Part shown: piece by piece, positions 17,105 through 26,143 of the stretch
How the letters are laid out: each line of letters begins with the position of its first letter
Numbering within the stretch: position 1 is the first letter of the stretch
Assembly (NCBI RefSeq): GCF_003034915.1
Contig: NZ_PZJX01000007.1
Coordinates: 186,001 to 250,000 of the forward strand
Direction: 5' to 3'
From: Mesorhizobium helmanticense
GTDB lineage: Bacteria > Pseudomonadota > Alphaproteobacteria > Rhizobiales > Rhizobiaceae
DNA length: 64,000 nucleotides
Notes under the pieces: generated by a model
What the model saw: the letters and a program-made list of their open reading frames with translations, nothing else
The model's database searches: none
What the model was told of the DNA's origin: nothing
Program-made: the position numbers and the translations under genes

Positions 17105-18874
17105 ATGGTCGATGTCACGCCTGCAGATGCCATCCCGCCGGCCGAAGTCGCGGAAATGGAACTCTACCATCCGCATAGCTGGTGGACGAAGTATGTCTTC
17201 TCGCAGGACGCCAAGGTCATCGCCATCCAGTATTCGGCGACGGCGACGGCGATCGGCTTTGTCGCCCTGGTGCTGTCCTGGCTGATGCGGCTGCAGCTTG
17301 GCTTCCCCGGCACGTTCGACTTCATCACCCCGGAAGCCTACTATCAGTTCATCACCATGCACGGCATGATCATGGTGATCTACCTGCTCACGGCACTGTT
17401 CCTCGGCGGCTTCGGCAATTATCTGATCCCGCTGATGGTCGGCGCTCGCGACATGGTTTTCCCCTATGTCAACATGCTGAGCTACTGGATCTACCTGCTC
17501 GCCGTGCTGGTTCTGGTGGCGAGCTTTTTTGCGCCCGGCGGACCGACCGGCGCAGGTTGGACGCTCTACCCGCCGCAAGCCATCATGACCGGCACGCCAG
17601 GCGGCCAGGACTGGGGCATCATGCTGATGCTGGTCTCGCTGATCCTGTTCATCATCGGCTTCACGATGGGCGGCCTGAACTACGTCGTGACGGTGCTGCA
17701 GGGCCGCACGCGCGGCATGACGCTGATGCGCCTGCCGCTGACTGTCTGGGGCATCTTCACCGCGACCGTCATGGCGCTGCTTGCCTTCCCGGCGCTGTTC
17801 GTCGCCTGCGTGATGATGTTGTTCGACCGCGCGCTCGGCACCTCCTTCTTCATGCCGGCGATCGTCGAGATGGGCGAACAATTGCAGCATAGCGGCGGCA
17901 GCCCGATCCTGTTCCAGCACCTGTTCTGGTTCTTCGGCCATCCCGAGGTCTACATCGTCGCGCTGCCGGCCTTCGGCATCGTGTCCGACCTGATCAGCGT
18001 CCACGCACGCAAGAACATCTTCGGCTACCGCATGATGGTCTGGGCCATCATCGGCATCGGCGCGCTGAGCTTCGTGGTCTGGGCGCACCACATGTATGTC
18101 AGCGGCATGCATCCCTATTTCGGCTTCTTCTTCGCCACCACGACATTGATCATCGCCGTCCCGACGGCCATCAAGGTCTACAATTGGGTGCTGACGCTGT
18201 GGCGCGGCGACATCCACCTCACAATACCGATGCTTTTTGCCCTGGCTTTCATCGTCACCTTCGTCAATGGCGGCTTGACCGGGCTGTTTCTCGGCAATGT
18301 CGTCGTCGACGTTCCGCTGTCGGACACGATGTTCGTCGTCGCCCATTTCCATATGGTCATGGGCGTCGCCCCGATCGTCGTGATCTTCGGCGCGATCTAC
18401 CACTGGTACCCGAAGGTCACCGGCCGGATGCTGGACGAGAGGCTGGGCCAGTTCCATTTCTGGGTGACGTTCCTCGGCGCCTATCTGATTTTCTTCCCCA
18501 TGCATTATATCGGCCTGATGGGCGTGCCGCGGCGCTACAACGAACTGACCGACGTGACTGTCATGACGGAGTCGGCGCAGCATCTGAATTCGTTCATCTC
18601 CATCATGGCGTTCATTGTCGGCTTTGCGCAGATCGTCTTCCTGTTCAATCTGATCTGGAGCATCCGCCATGGCCGCGAGGCCGGCGGCAACCCGTGGCGG
18701 GCGACGACGCTCGAATGGCAAACGCCGCAGACACCGCCTGCCCACGGCAATTTTGGCAAGGAACTGCCGATCGTCTATCGCTGGGCTTATGACTACAGCG
18801 TGCCCGGCGCCAAGGAGGACTTCATCCCGCAGAACATGCCGGGCGCCTTCGGCACCTCCAGGGAGCCGGCATGA
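17105..18874 (+). CDS. coxA: cytochrome c oxidase subunit I
   Basis: 589 residues, twelve or more helices. The heme-copper ligands are present: the heme a His in the ITMHGMIM helix, CuB His with the cross-linked Tyr in GHPEVYI, the CuB His pair in WAHHMY, and VAHFHMVMG carrying the high-spin heme and low-spin heme ligands. The Glu of GHPEV is the D-channel glutamate of A1-type oxidases. It reduces oxygen to water and pumps protons. The start ATG follows GGAGGTG, and the gene ends in an ATGA overlap with the first subunit III gene. Confidence 0.95.
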   Translation: MVDVTPADAIPPAEVAEMELYHPHSWWTKYVFSQDAKVIAIQYSATATAIGFVALVLSWLMRLQLGFPGTFDFITPEAYYQFITMHGMIMVIYLLTALFLGGFGNYLIPLMVGARDMVFPYVNMLSYWIYLLAVLVLVASFFAPGGPTGAGWTLYPPQAIMTGTPGGQDWGIMLMLVSLILFIIGFTMGGLNYVVTVLQGRTRGMTLMRLPLTVWGIFTATVMALLAFPALFVACVMMLFDRALGTSFFMPAIVEMGEQLQHSGGSPILFQHLFWFFGHPEVYIVALPAFGIVSDLISVHARKNIFGYRMMVWAIIGIGALSFVVWAHHMYVSGMHPYFGFFFATTTLIIAVPTAIKVYNWVLTLWRGDIHLTIPMLFALAFIVTFVNGGLTGLFLGNVVVDVPLSDTMFVVAHFHMVMGVAPIVVIFGAIYHWYPKVTGRMLDERLGQFHFWVTFLGAYLIFFPMHYIGLMGVPRRYNELTDVTVMTESAQHLNSFISIMAFIVGFAQIVFLFNLIWSIRHGREAGGNPWRATTLEWQTPQTPPAHGNFGKELPIVYRWAYDYSVPGAKEDFIPQNMPGAFGTSREPA

Positions 18875-19575
18875 GCGTCATCCTGGTCTTCTTGGCTGTG
18901 ATCGCCGGCTTTGGCGGATGGTGGCTTTCCCATCAGCGGCTGATGGCGAAGCCATGGCTCGAACAAGGTGTGATCGGGGACCTTGTCGGCATGGAAGGCT
19001 CGGCGCTGCCGACCGCCAAGATCGGCCTTGGCGTCTTCCTCGCCGTCGTCGGTTGCCTGTTCGCGCTGTTCACCAGCGCCTACTTCATGCGCATGGAGCT
19101 GTCGGACTGGCAGCCGCTGCCGATCCCGCGCCTGCTCTGGTTCAACACCGGGGTGCTGGTGCTGAGCAGCGTTGCGTTGCAATGCGCCTCGGTCGCCGCG
19201 CGCAAGGGCCAGATCGACACAGTCAGGCTCGGCCTTACCACCGCCGGGCTCACGGCGCTCGCCTTCCTGGTCGGACAGCTCGTGGCATGGCGGGAACTGA
19301 CCGCCGACGGCTATCTGCTGACCGCCAATCCGGCCAACAGTTTCTTTTACCTGATAACCGGGATGCATGGCCTGCACATACTGGGAGGACTGGTGGCGCT
19401 GGGCAGAACGACCGCCGGCGCCTGGAACGGCGCGCGGCCGCAGCGGCTTCGCCTCAGCGTCGAACTCTGCGCCATGTATTGGCATTTCCTGCTTTTCGTC
19501 TGGCTCGCCATCTTTGCGCTTCTGGCCGGCTGGGCGGCGACGTTCATCGACATTTGCCGGCAGTTGCTGACCTAA
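18871..19575 (+). CDS. heme-copper oxidase subunit III-like protein 1
   Basis: 234 residues, about seven hydrophobic helices, with the subunit III hallmarks FYLITGMHGLHILGG and AMYWHFLLFVWLAIFALL near the C-terminus. It overlaps coxA by 4 bp. A second subunit III-family gene follows directly. This one is the more diverged of the two and has a long polar loop after its first helix (SHQRLMAKPW). It may assemble as an extra subunit, or the pair may act together where one subunit III is usual. Confidence 0.82.
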   Translation: MSVILVFLAVIAGFGGWWLSHQRLMAKPWLEQGVIGDLVGMEGSALPTAKIGLGVFLAVVGCLFALFTSAYFMRMELSDWQPLPIPRLLWFNTGVLVLSSVALQCASVAARKGQIDTVRLGLTTAGLTALAFLVGQLVAWRELTADGYLLTANPANSFFYLITGMHGLHILGGLVALGRTTAGAWNGARPQRLRLSVELCAMYWHFLLFVWLAIFALLAGWAATFIDICRQLLT

Positions 19576-19588
19576 GGGGATCGGGCTG

Positions 19589-20311
19589 ATGACGGAGACG
19601 ACACTGACGCATATCGGCCAAACAGAGCCCCGCCCCGCCGGCTGGCAAGGCATCGCCGCCGACTGGTCGTCGGATCAGCGCGCGTTCAAGAACGTGTCCT
19701 GGGGCAAGGCCATGATGTGGATCTTCCTGCTCAGCGACACCTTCGTCTTCGGCTGCTTCCTGCTCTCCTACATGACCGCACGCATGTCCACGCGGGTGCC
19801 CTGGCCCAATCCGAGCGAGGTCTTTGCCCTTCATATAGGCGGCTCGAACGTTCCGCTGATCCTCATCGCCATCATGACCTTTGTGCTGATCTCGAGCAGC
19901 GGAACCATGGCCATGGCGGTCAACTTCGGCTATCGCCGCGACCGCCGCAAGACGGCGATCCTGATGCTTCTGACCGCGGTGCTCGGCGCGACCTTTGTCG
20001 GCATGCAAGCCTTCGAATGGACCAAACTGATCACCGAAGGGGTGCGCCCCTGGGGCAACCCCTGGGGCGCCGCGCAGTTCGGATCATCCTTCTTCATGAT
20101 CACCGGCTTCCACGGCACGCATGTGACGATCGGCGTGATCTTCCTGGTCATCGTGGCGAGAAAGGTCTGGCGCGGCGATTACGACACCGGACGACCCGGC
20201 TTCTTCACCAGCCGCAAGGGCCACTACGAGAATGTCGAGATCATGGGGCTATACTGGCATTTCGTCGATCTGGTCTGGGTGTTCATTTTCGCATTCTTCT
20301 ATCTTTGGTGA
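19589..20311 (+). CDS. cytochrome c oxidase subunit III
   Basis: 240 residues with the CoxC/CyoC-type fold. Seen are WIFLLSDTFVFGCFLLSY in the N-terminal helices, ITGFHGTHVTIGVIFL, and a C-terminal YWHFVDLVWVFIFAFFYLW that closely matches family consensus. It is the canonical subunit III of the operon and stabilises the oxygen and proton pathways of subunit I. It lies 13 bp after its divergent paralogue and 9 bp before subunit IV. Confidence 0.9.
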   Translation: MTETTLTHIGQTEPRPAGWQGIAADWSSDQRAFKNVSWGKAMMWIFLLSDTFVFGCFLLSYMTARMSTRVPWPNPSEVFALHIGGSNVPLILIAIMTFVLISSSGTMAMAVNFGYRRDRRKTAILMLLTAVLGATFVGMQAFEWTKLITEGVRPWGNPWGAAQFGSSFFMITGFHGTHVTIGVIFLVIVARKVWRGDYDTGRPGFFTSRKGHYENVEIMGLYWHFVDLVWVFIFAFFYLW

Positions 20312-20320
20312 GAGGCAGAT

Positions 20321-20719
20321 ATGGCTGAAGCAACCGCAAACGGCCTGGGGCAACACGCACTTCACGCGGCGCATGAAGCGCCAGCGGCCGGGGTCGCCCA
20401 AGCGGAGGTTCATCAAGAGCATCCGATCAAGCTCTATCTGGTGGTCTGGGCATGGCTGTTCATCCTCAGCGCCTGCTCCTACATGGTCGATTATTTCGGC
20501 GTCCACGGCTATCTCAGATGGTCGCTGATCCTGATCTTCATGATGCTGAAGGCAGGGCTGATCGTTGCCGTCTTCATGCATATGGCCTGGGAGCGGCTGG
20601 CGCTGACCTATGCGATCATCCTGCCGCCGGTGCTGGTGCTGGTGTTCGTGGCAATGATGGTCTTCGAAGCGGATTACACGCTGCTCACGCGACTGTCATT
20701 CTTCGGCGCCGGCCCCTGA
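20321..20719 (+). CDS. cytochrome c oxidase subunit IV
   Basis: 132 residues with a polar 40-residue N-terminus rich in Ala and His and three membrane helices (about 46-65, 70-92 and 102-120), the pattern of prokaryotic caa3/bo3-type subunit IV (CyoD/COX4_pro). The helix 2 motif LILIFMMLKAGLIVAVFMHMAWE is typical. The ribosome site is GAGAGG. It is the last gene of the oxidase operon. Confidence 0.85.
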   Translation: MAEATANGLGQHALHAAHEAPAAGVAQAEVHQEHPIKLYLVVWAWLFILSACSYMVDYFGVHGYLRWSLILIFMMLKAGLIVAVFMHMAWERLALTYAIILPPVLVLVFVAMMVFEADYTLLTRLSFFGAGP

Positions 20720-20807
20720 CGCGCGGCGCGTCCGGATCGACGCTCTTCGCCGCTCGAACCAGCCTGCCGCGCCGGCGCTCTCGCCGATGCGGCAAGGCAG
20801 GGTTCTT

Positions 20808-21626
20808 TCAGGTCGCCGGTCTGGCGGACGCCGGCGGTTCCACGACCTTGCGGTAAACGTGCCAGGTGGCGTGACCGAGGATCGGCAGCACGACCGCCAG
20901 CCCCGCGAACACCGGCACCGAGCCGATGATCAGGGCGACGGCGACGATCAATCCCCAGACAGCCATGGTGATCGGGTTCGCCAGCACCGCCCGCACTGAA
21001 GTGTGAATGGCTTCGTAAGCGCCGACGTCGCGGTCGAGCAGCAGCGGGAAGGCGACGACCGTTGTGCACAACACCACCACGGCGAAGACGAAGCCGATGG
21101 CGTGCCCGAGGATAATCAGCGTCCAGCCGCGACCGGTTGCGAATATCTCATTGATGAAGCCGGATATCGATGCCGGCGGAGCCGGGCCAAAGAGATATTG
21201 GTAGAACAACTGCGCCGTCAAAAGCCAGGTGATGAAGATTGCCAGCAGCATGATCCCGACCGCCGCGATCGCCGGCAAGGCCGGAGAATTCCTGACCTCG
21301 AAAGCGTGCCGCCAGGACGTATCGAGCCCGGCCTCCCGCCTGCGGCTTATCTCATAGAGGCCGATCGCCGCAAACGGACCGATCAGCGCGAAGCCGGACA
21401 CCAGCGGAAACAGAAGCGGCAACGCGTTGGCGCCCGATGTCCAGGCCGCGAGCACGACGCCGACGAGCGGATAGATCAGGCAGAGAAAGACGATATGCGA
21501 GGGCTTGACCATGAAATCGTCGACGCCGCGCCTGAGCGCGTCGAAGAGGTCGGAAACACCGATCTTTCTGACTTTCGTATGCTCCAGCGTCTCGCTGGCG
21601 CCTGCTATCACGTGAAAGCTTGCCAT
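20808..21626 (-). CDS. DUF2189 membrane protein
   Basis: 272 residues from the second of two in-frame ATGs. The first is only one base from GGAGGA, while the second has proper spacing. It has six or so hydrophobic helices with the DUF2189 hallmarks DLFDALRRGVDDF, SGFALIGPFAAIGLYEISRRRE and FPLLLDRDVGAYEAI. This family is often found beside oxidase genes in proteobacteria, but its function is unknown. It converges with the oxidase operon. Confidence 0.75.
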   Translation of the reverse strand: MASFHVIAGASETLEHTKVRKIGVSDLFDALRRGVDDFMVKPSHIVFLCLIYPLVGVVLAAWTSGANALPLLFPLVSGFALIGPFAAIGLYEISRRREAGLDTSWRHAFEVRNSPALPAIAAVGIMLLAIFITWLLTAQLFYQYLFGPAPPASISGFINEIFATGRGWTLIILGHAIGFVFAVVVLCTTVVAFPLLLDRDVGAYEAIHTSVRAVLANPITMAVWGLIVAVALIIGSVPVFAGLAVVLPILGHATWHVYRKVVEPPASARPAT

Positions 21627-21998
21627 GACCATTCCTCCAGATCAGGTCCGGCGAGGTCGCGAGTTTCAATGGTGCTACCGTTCGGCGTGATTGGCCACGC
21701 ACAATCGCGACCGCACCATGATCAACATACTCTCTTGCGGGAGATTTGTCGCCCTTTGTCAGAGAGGTTTGATATCGTCAGGCTAGCTCTGGAAGCCTTT
21801 CTTCGATATTCTTTGCGTGTCGAAGGTAGAGCTCATGGACGGAAAGACTGTTCTCATACTGGGCCTCGGCATAGTTATTCTGCTGCTGCTGGGATTCTGT
21901 GCGCTGCCGGTGTGACGTATGAGCCCCGGCCCATGTCTTCCGTGCGGCAACTGCCGGCCTCGAAGCAGCAGGTACCCAAGGAAAGACTGGTCGTGCCG
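21627..21998. other. intergenic region, DUF2189 / ctaB
   Basis: 372 bp between two minus-strand genes. It carries the promoter and GGAGG ribosome site of the DUF2189 gene at its left end and a possible plus-strand micro-ORF (21835-21915). No hairpin terminator was found downstream of ctaB. Confidence 0.5.
21835..21915 (+). CDS. possible 26-residue single-helix membrane peptide
   Basis: An ATG preceded by GAAGGTAG opens a 26-codon frame that reads MDGKTVLI, then a leucine/isoleucine-rich hydrophobic helix, then CALPV and TGA. The composition is that of a small integral membrane protein. It sits in the oxidase/heme O gene cluster, where tiny accessory subunits are known. It could equally be a chance frame in an intergenic region. 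Confidence 0.35.
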   Translation: MDGKTVLILGLGIVILLLLGFCALPV

Positions 21999-22934
21999 TC
22001 AATTTCCGGCAGACATGACCGCGCGCATCGCGATGGTGTCGGCAAGCAGCATGGCGAAGATCGCAAAAAGATAGAAAATCGAATAGGCAAACAGCGCTTT
22101 TGCGAATTTTGTCTCCTGATCGGGAAAGACCAGAAGCTTCCAGGCGTGCCAGATGAAGCCCGCGCCCAATGCAGCCGAAACGATTCCGTAGAATCCGCTC
22201 GCGAATCCGAACGCCCAGGGCAGCACGGCGACTGGCGCCAGAAGCAGCGAATAGGCAAGGATTTGTTTTCTGGTCGAAGCCTGTCCGGCGACATTCGGCA
22301 TCATCGGGATGCCGGCCGCCGCGTAATCACCGACCTTGAACAGCGCGAGCGCCCAGAAATGCGGCGGCGTCCACAGGAACACGATCAGAAACAGAATGAC
22401 GCTTTCAATGCCGATGCCGCCAGTGGCGGCCGCCCACCCGATGACCGGAGGAAGAGCGCCGGCGGCGCCGCCGATGACGATATTCTGCGGCGTCGAGCGC
22501 TTCAGCCACATCGTATAGATGACGACATAGAAGAAGATAGTGAAGGCCAGCAGCGATGCCGCAAGCCACCCCACCAGCACCCCGAGCGTCATGACCGAAA
22601 GTGCAGAAAGCACCAGGCCGAAGCCGAGAGCTTCGCCCGGCGTGACGCGGCCTGACGGAATCGGTCGCTTTGACGTGCGCGACATCAGCGCGTCGATATC
22701 GGCGTCGTACCACATGTTAAGCGCGCCGGCCGCTCCTGCTCCAACGGCAATTGCGCCGATTGCAACCAGGGCGATGACCGGGTTCATCGCCTCCGGCGCC
22801 ACCATCAGCCCGACGAAAGCGGTGAAGACAGCCAGCGCCATGACACGTGGTTTCAGAAGCGCGAAGAAATCGGCTGCAGTCGCTTCCGAGAGGCGGATGC
22901 TGGTATCCCCAAGGCGGCTTTCCCTAGTCGACAT
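21999..22934 (-). CDS. ctaB: protoheme IX farnesyltransferase (heme O synthase)
   Basis: 311 residues, about nine membrane helices. The UbiA-family Asp-rich motif is [19 protein letters not shown] near residue 100, and a second conserved region [19 protein letters not shown] lies near 220. It attaches a farnesyl tail to heme B, giving heme O, the precursor of heme A for the adjacent oxidase. It is 50 bp downstream of the cytochrome c gene, on the same strand. Confidence 0.93.
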   Translation of the reverse strand: MSTRESRLGDTSIRLSEATAADFFALLKPRVMALAVFTAFVGLMVAPEAMNPVIALVAIGAIAVGAGAAGALNMWYDADIDALMSRTSKRPIPSGRVTPGEALGFGLVLSALSVMTLGVLVGWLAASLLAFTIFFYVVIYTMWLKRSTPQNIVIGGAAGALPPVIGWAAATGGIGIESVILFLIVFLWTPPHFWALALFKVGDYAAAGIPMMPNVAGQASTRKQILAYSLLLAPVAVLPWAFGFASGFYGIVSAALGAGFIWHAWKLLVFPDQETKFAKALFAYSIFYLFAIFAMLLADTIAMRAVMSAGN

Positions 22935-22984
22935 TTCCAGGCGACCACTAATGAAATCGGGTTACTTCCTGCGGAAGAACCGGG

Positions 22985-23365
22985 TTACTTTGAGAATTGC
23001 TTCAGATAGGCGATGACATTGGCGACGTCTTCGTCCTTCTTGAGGCCGGGAAACGCCATCTTCGAGCCTTTGACCATGGCCTTGGGATCGTGAAGATAGG
23101 TTGTCAGCGTAGGCTCATCCCATACAACGCCCGACTTGCCGGCCGCCACCATGGCTTCGGAATATTTGAAATCCGGATGCGTGCCGGCCGTCCGGCCAAT
23201 GACGCCGTTCAACGATGGGCCGACCTTGTTCTTGTCCTCGTCCGCGACGTGGCAGACCTTGCATTTGGTGAAGACCTTCTCACCCGCCGCGGCATCCTGC
23301 GCCTGGCATTGGCCCGTGATCAAAGTCGCAACGGACATGACGGCGAAAAACGCAGTTGCGCGCAT
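22985..23365 (-). CDS. class I c-type cytochrome
   Basis: 126 residues with a signal peptide (cleavage after about residue 22). The single heme site is CKVCH at 35-39, the axial Met is Met103 in SKMAFPGL, and a C-terminal helix VANVIAYLKQF follows, the pattern of cytochrome c2/c550. It is periplasmic and a good candidate for the soluble electron donor to the CuA site of the oxidase encoded upstream. The ribosome site is GAGGAG. Confidence 0.92.
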   Translation of the reverse strand: MRATAFFAVMSVATLITGQCQAQDAAAGEKVFTKCKVCHVADEDKNKVGPSLNGVIGRTAGTHPDFKYSEAMVAAGKSGVVWDEPTLTTYLHDPKAMVKGSKMAFPGLKKDEDVANVIAYLKQFSK

Positions 23366-23608
23366 GGCATCTCCTCACCGATCGCCAAGATATGGACGAT
23401 CCACGCGTGCCGATGCTTGAGCCGGCATGCGCCTTGCTCGACGAAGCGGAATATCGCTTCTCCTCCCTGTAACTACGGCATTTTGCATACCACAGAATCT
23501 GGCCGGCAGATAGCAGAAGCCAATCATGCCGTGTCATTTCAGTCTCTTGGTAGCTTCAGGTGCTGGCTTCTTCTTGGATTCTTCCGCCGCGTCGCCCTCG
23601 AAAACCCG

Positions 23609-25120
23609 TTAGAGGCAGGCGGCCATCAGCGTGTCGGTCTCGATTCCGGGTGCGGAGAATTCCTGGACGAAGTTCCCGTCCTTCAACACCAGGACCCGGT
23701 CGCAGACCTTCGGCAGTTCCTCGATCTCGCTGGACACGAAGATGATGCTTTTGCCCTCCGCGGCGAGCTGGCGGATGATGGCATAGATTTGCGACTTCGC
23801 TTCGACATCGACGCCACGGGTCGGCTCGTCGAGCAGCAGAATACGGCTGCCCGCATAGACCCAGCGGCCGATCACCACTTTCTGCTGGTTGCCGCCCGAG
23901 AGCGTGCCGACCGGCGTGTCGATACGCGCCGTCTTGATGCCGATGCGGCGGACGATGTCACCTGCCGCTTCCGCCATTCTCGATGCCGAGATGACGCCGC
24001 TCACCGCCACTTTCGAGAAATCGGTGGCGACAGTGTTCTCGTCGACGCCGAGCAGCGGCATGATGCCGTCCTCCTTGCGGCTTTCCGGCGTCATGCCGAT
24101 GCCGCTCTTGACCCGCTCGCCATACGAGGCGCGGGTGATGTCCTTGTCATCGAGCAGCACGGCGCCGGCGCGCACGCCATCGAGGCCGCCGATCGCCCTC
24201 AGCAGCTCGGTTCGCCCTGAGCCGAGCAGGCCGGCAAAACCCAGCACCTCGCCGCGCTTCAGATCGAACGAGACCCCCGAAAGCTTCGGCGGCACGGCAA
24301 GATCGCGCACCGACAGCACGGTATCGCCTCCCCTCGCCTCGCCGACCAGGCGATCCTCCTGTTCGCTGCGGCCAAGCATCAGCCGGATGATCTCGGCGGT
24401 GTCGGCGCCGGCGACCTCGACAGTCCCTGCCACCTTGCCGTCGCGCATCACCGTGGCGGCCTGGGCGATCTGCCGGATCTCGCTCATACGATGGCTGACA
24501 TAGATCACCGCGATGCCGGCGGCGGCCAGGCTGCGCACGGCCTTGAACAGGAACTGGACCTCGGCGGCCGCGAGCGAACTGGTCGGCTCGTCGAGGATGA
24601 CGAGCTTCGGTTCGCCGATCATGACGCGGGCGATCTCGACGAGTTGTCGTTCGGCTGGGCTCAGCGTCGCGACGCGCCGACGCGGATCGAGCGTCAGCCC
24701 AAGCCGGGCCAGCGTCTCGCGCGCCCGATGCTCCATTTCGCCATGGGAGAGCACGCCCATGCTGGACGGCCAGCGGCCGAGGAACAGGTTCTCGGCAATG
24801 CTCATGCCGACGATCAGGCTGAGTTCCTGATAGACGGCCCGCACACCGAGCCGGGCCGCTTCGACCGTGCGCTGGGTGCCAGAACCAGTCAGTGCCGCGC
24901 CGTCGATCGTTACCTCGCCGCTATCGGGCATGGTGGCCCCGGTCAGCAGTCGGATCAGAGTCGATTTTCCCGCGCCGTTCTTGCCGAGCAAGGCGCGGAC
25001 TTCGCCCCGGCCGATCTCGAAATCGACATCGTCCAGCGCCAGCACGCCGGGATAGCGCTTGGTGGCGCCACGCACCGCGGCTACCAAGGGCTGCGGGTCC
25101 TGCTGGCGGGCGGTCTGCAT
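23609..25120 (-). CDS. sugar ABC transporter ATP-binding protein, double NBD
   Basis: 503 residues, RbsA/MglA class. Domain 1 has Walker A GKNGAGKST, LSPAERQ as a relaxed signature, and VILDEPTSSL. Domain 2 has a degenerate Walker A (GLLGSGRTEL), signature LSGGNQQKV and ILLLDEPTRGVD. Relaxed first and intact second signatures are normal for this class. It energises the single permease encoded upstream. It is the last gene of a five-gene minus-strand operon that begins with the binding protein at 29204. Confidence 0.92.
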   Translation of the reverse strand: MQTARQQDPQPLVAAVRGATKRYPGVLALDDVDFEIGRGEVRALLGKNGAGKSTLIRLLTGATMPDSGEVTIDGAALTGSGTQRTVEAARLGVRAVYQELSLIVGMSIAENLFLGRWPSSMGVLSHGEMEHRARETLARLGLTLDPRRRVATLSPAERQLVEIARVMIGEPKLVILDEPTSSLAAAEVQFLFKAVRSLAAAGIAVIYVSHRMSEIRQIAQAATVMRDGKVAGTVEVAGADTAEIIRLMLGRSEQEDRLVGEARGGDTVLSVRDLAVPPKLSGVSFDLKRGEVLGFAGLLGSGRTELLRAIGGLDGVRAGAVLLDDKDITRASYGERVKSGIGMTPESRKEDGIMPLLGVDENTVATDFSKVAVSGVISASRMAEAAGDIVRRIGIKTARIDTPVGTLSGGNQQKVVIGRWVYAGSRILLLDEPTRGVDVEAKSQIYAIIRQLAAEGKSIIFVSSEIEELPKVCDRVLVLKDGNFVQEFSAPGIETDTLMAACL

Positions 25121-25139
25121 CGCTGGTCCTCCCGATCCG

Positions 25140-26129
25140 TCAGGCGCCGAAAATGCGGCGTTCGCGATAGCGCGTAACCAGGATATTGGCGAGCACGGCT
25201 GCGACGATGATGACGCCGCGCACCACTTCCTGGAAGAACGGATTGATGCCGCGCAGCACCAGCCCGTTCCCGATCAACGTAATGACGAAGACGCCGAGCA
25301 ACGTGCCGAGCATCGAGCCGCGCCCGCCCGACAGCGCCGTGCCGCCGATGACGACGGCGGCGATCACGTCGAATTCGAGGCCGGAGGCGGTGCCGGCATT
25401 GCCGGAGCCGAGCCGCGCGGTCAAAAGCACGCCGGCAAGTGCCGCCATCACGCCCGACGTGGTGAAGATCAGCACACGAATGCGCGCGACGTTGATGCCG
25501 CAGAGTTCCGCGGCATTGGCATTCCCGCCGACGGCGAAGATCGACCGGCCATAGGCGGTCTTCTGGCTGACGAAGGAAAAGATTGCGAACAGCACCAGCA
25601 TGACGATGGCGGAGGTTGGGATGCCGAACATGTTATCGGCAAGGATGTCGAGAAAGGCGTTGTCGGGAAAGGTGACGGGCAGCGCGTTGGTGGTGAAGAA
25701 CGACATGCCGCGCAGCGCGCTCCACAGGCCGAGCGTGGCGACGAAGGACGGCACCCCGAAATAGGCGCGCAACGATCCGGCAAAGGTGCCGAGCGCGCCG
25801 CCGATGGCGAGCGCCGCCAGGATGGCCAGCGCAACGTTGACATCGGCCTTCAGCATGAAGGCGAGGCAGACGGAGGTGAAGGCGACCATCGGCCCGACGC
25901 TGACGTCGATCTCGCCGGCGATGATGATCAGCGTCACCGCCCAGGCGGCGATCGCGATGGAAGCAGCGTCGCGCAACAGCGAGAGATGGTTGTTGGCCGA
26001 CAGAAAGCCGTTGGTGGTCGCGCCGAAGCCGAAATAGAGGACGAGCAGGATGACGATCAGGCCGATCTCGTTCATATCGAGCGCGAACAGGCGAAAGCCG
26101 CGCCGATGGTTGGTTGTGGTCGCGCTCAT
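25140..26129 (-). CDS. sugar ABC transporter permease
   Basis: 329 residues from the ATG at 26129 with GAGGAAG upstream; a longer frame from 26159 would overlap the epimerase gene. It is of the ribose-type permease family: EIDVSVGPMVAFTS near residue 75, GGNANAAELCGINV as the ATPase-contacting loop, and VVIGGTALSGGRGS near the end. One permease with one double ATPase predicts a homodimeric channel. Confidence 0.9.
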   Translation of the reverse strand: MSATTTNHRRGFRLFALDMNEIGLIVILLVLYFGFGATTNGFLSANNHLSLLRDAASIAIAAWAVTLIIIAGEIDVSVGPMVAFTSVCLAFMLKADVNVALAILAALAIGGALGTFAGSLRAYFGVPSFVATLGLWSALRGMSFFTTNALPVTFPDNAFLDILADNMFGIPTSAIVMLVLFAIFSFVSQKTAYGRSIFAVGGNANAAELCGINVARIRVLIFTTSGVMAALAGVLLTARLGSGNAGTASGLEFDVIAAVVIGGTALSGGRGSMLGTLLGVFVITLIGNGLVLRGINPFFQEVVRGVIIVAAVLANILVTRYRERRIFGA

Positions 26130-26143
26130 CGCAGTCTTCCTCG

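Noticed and set aside
17036..18745. 569-codon minus-strand frame
   Set aside because: Antisense to coxA, which carries all heme and copper ligands.
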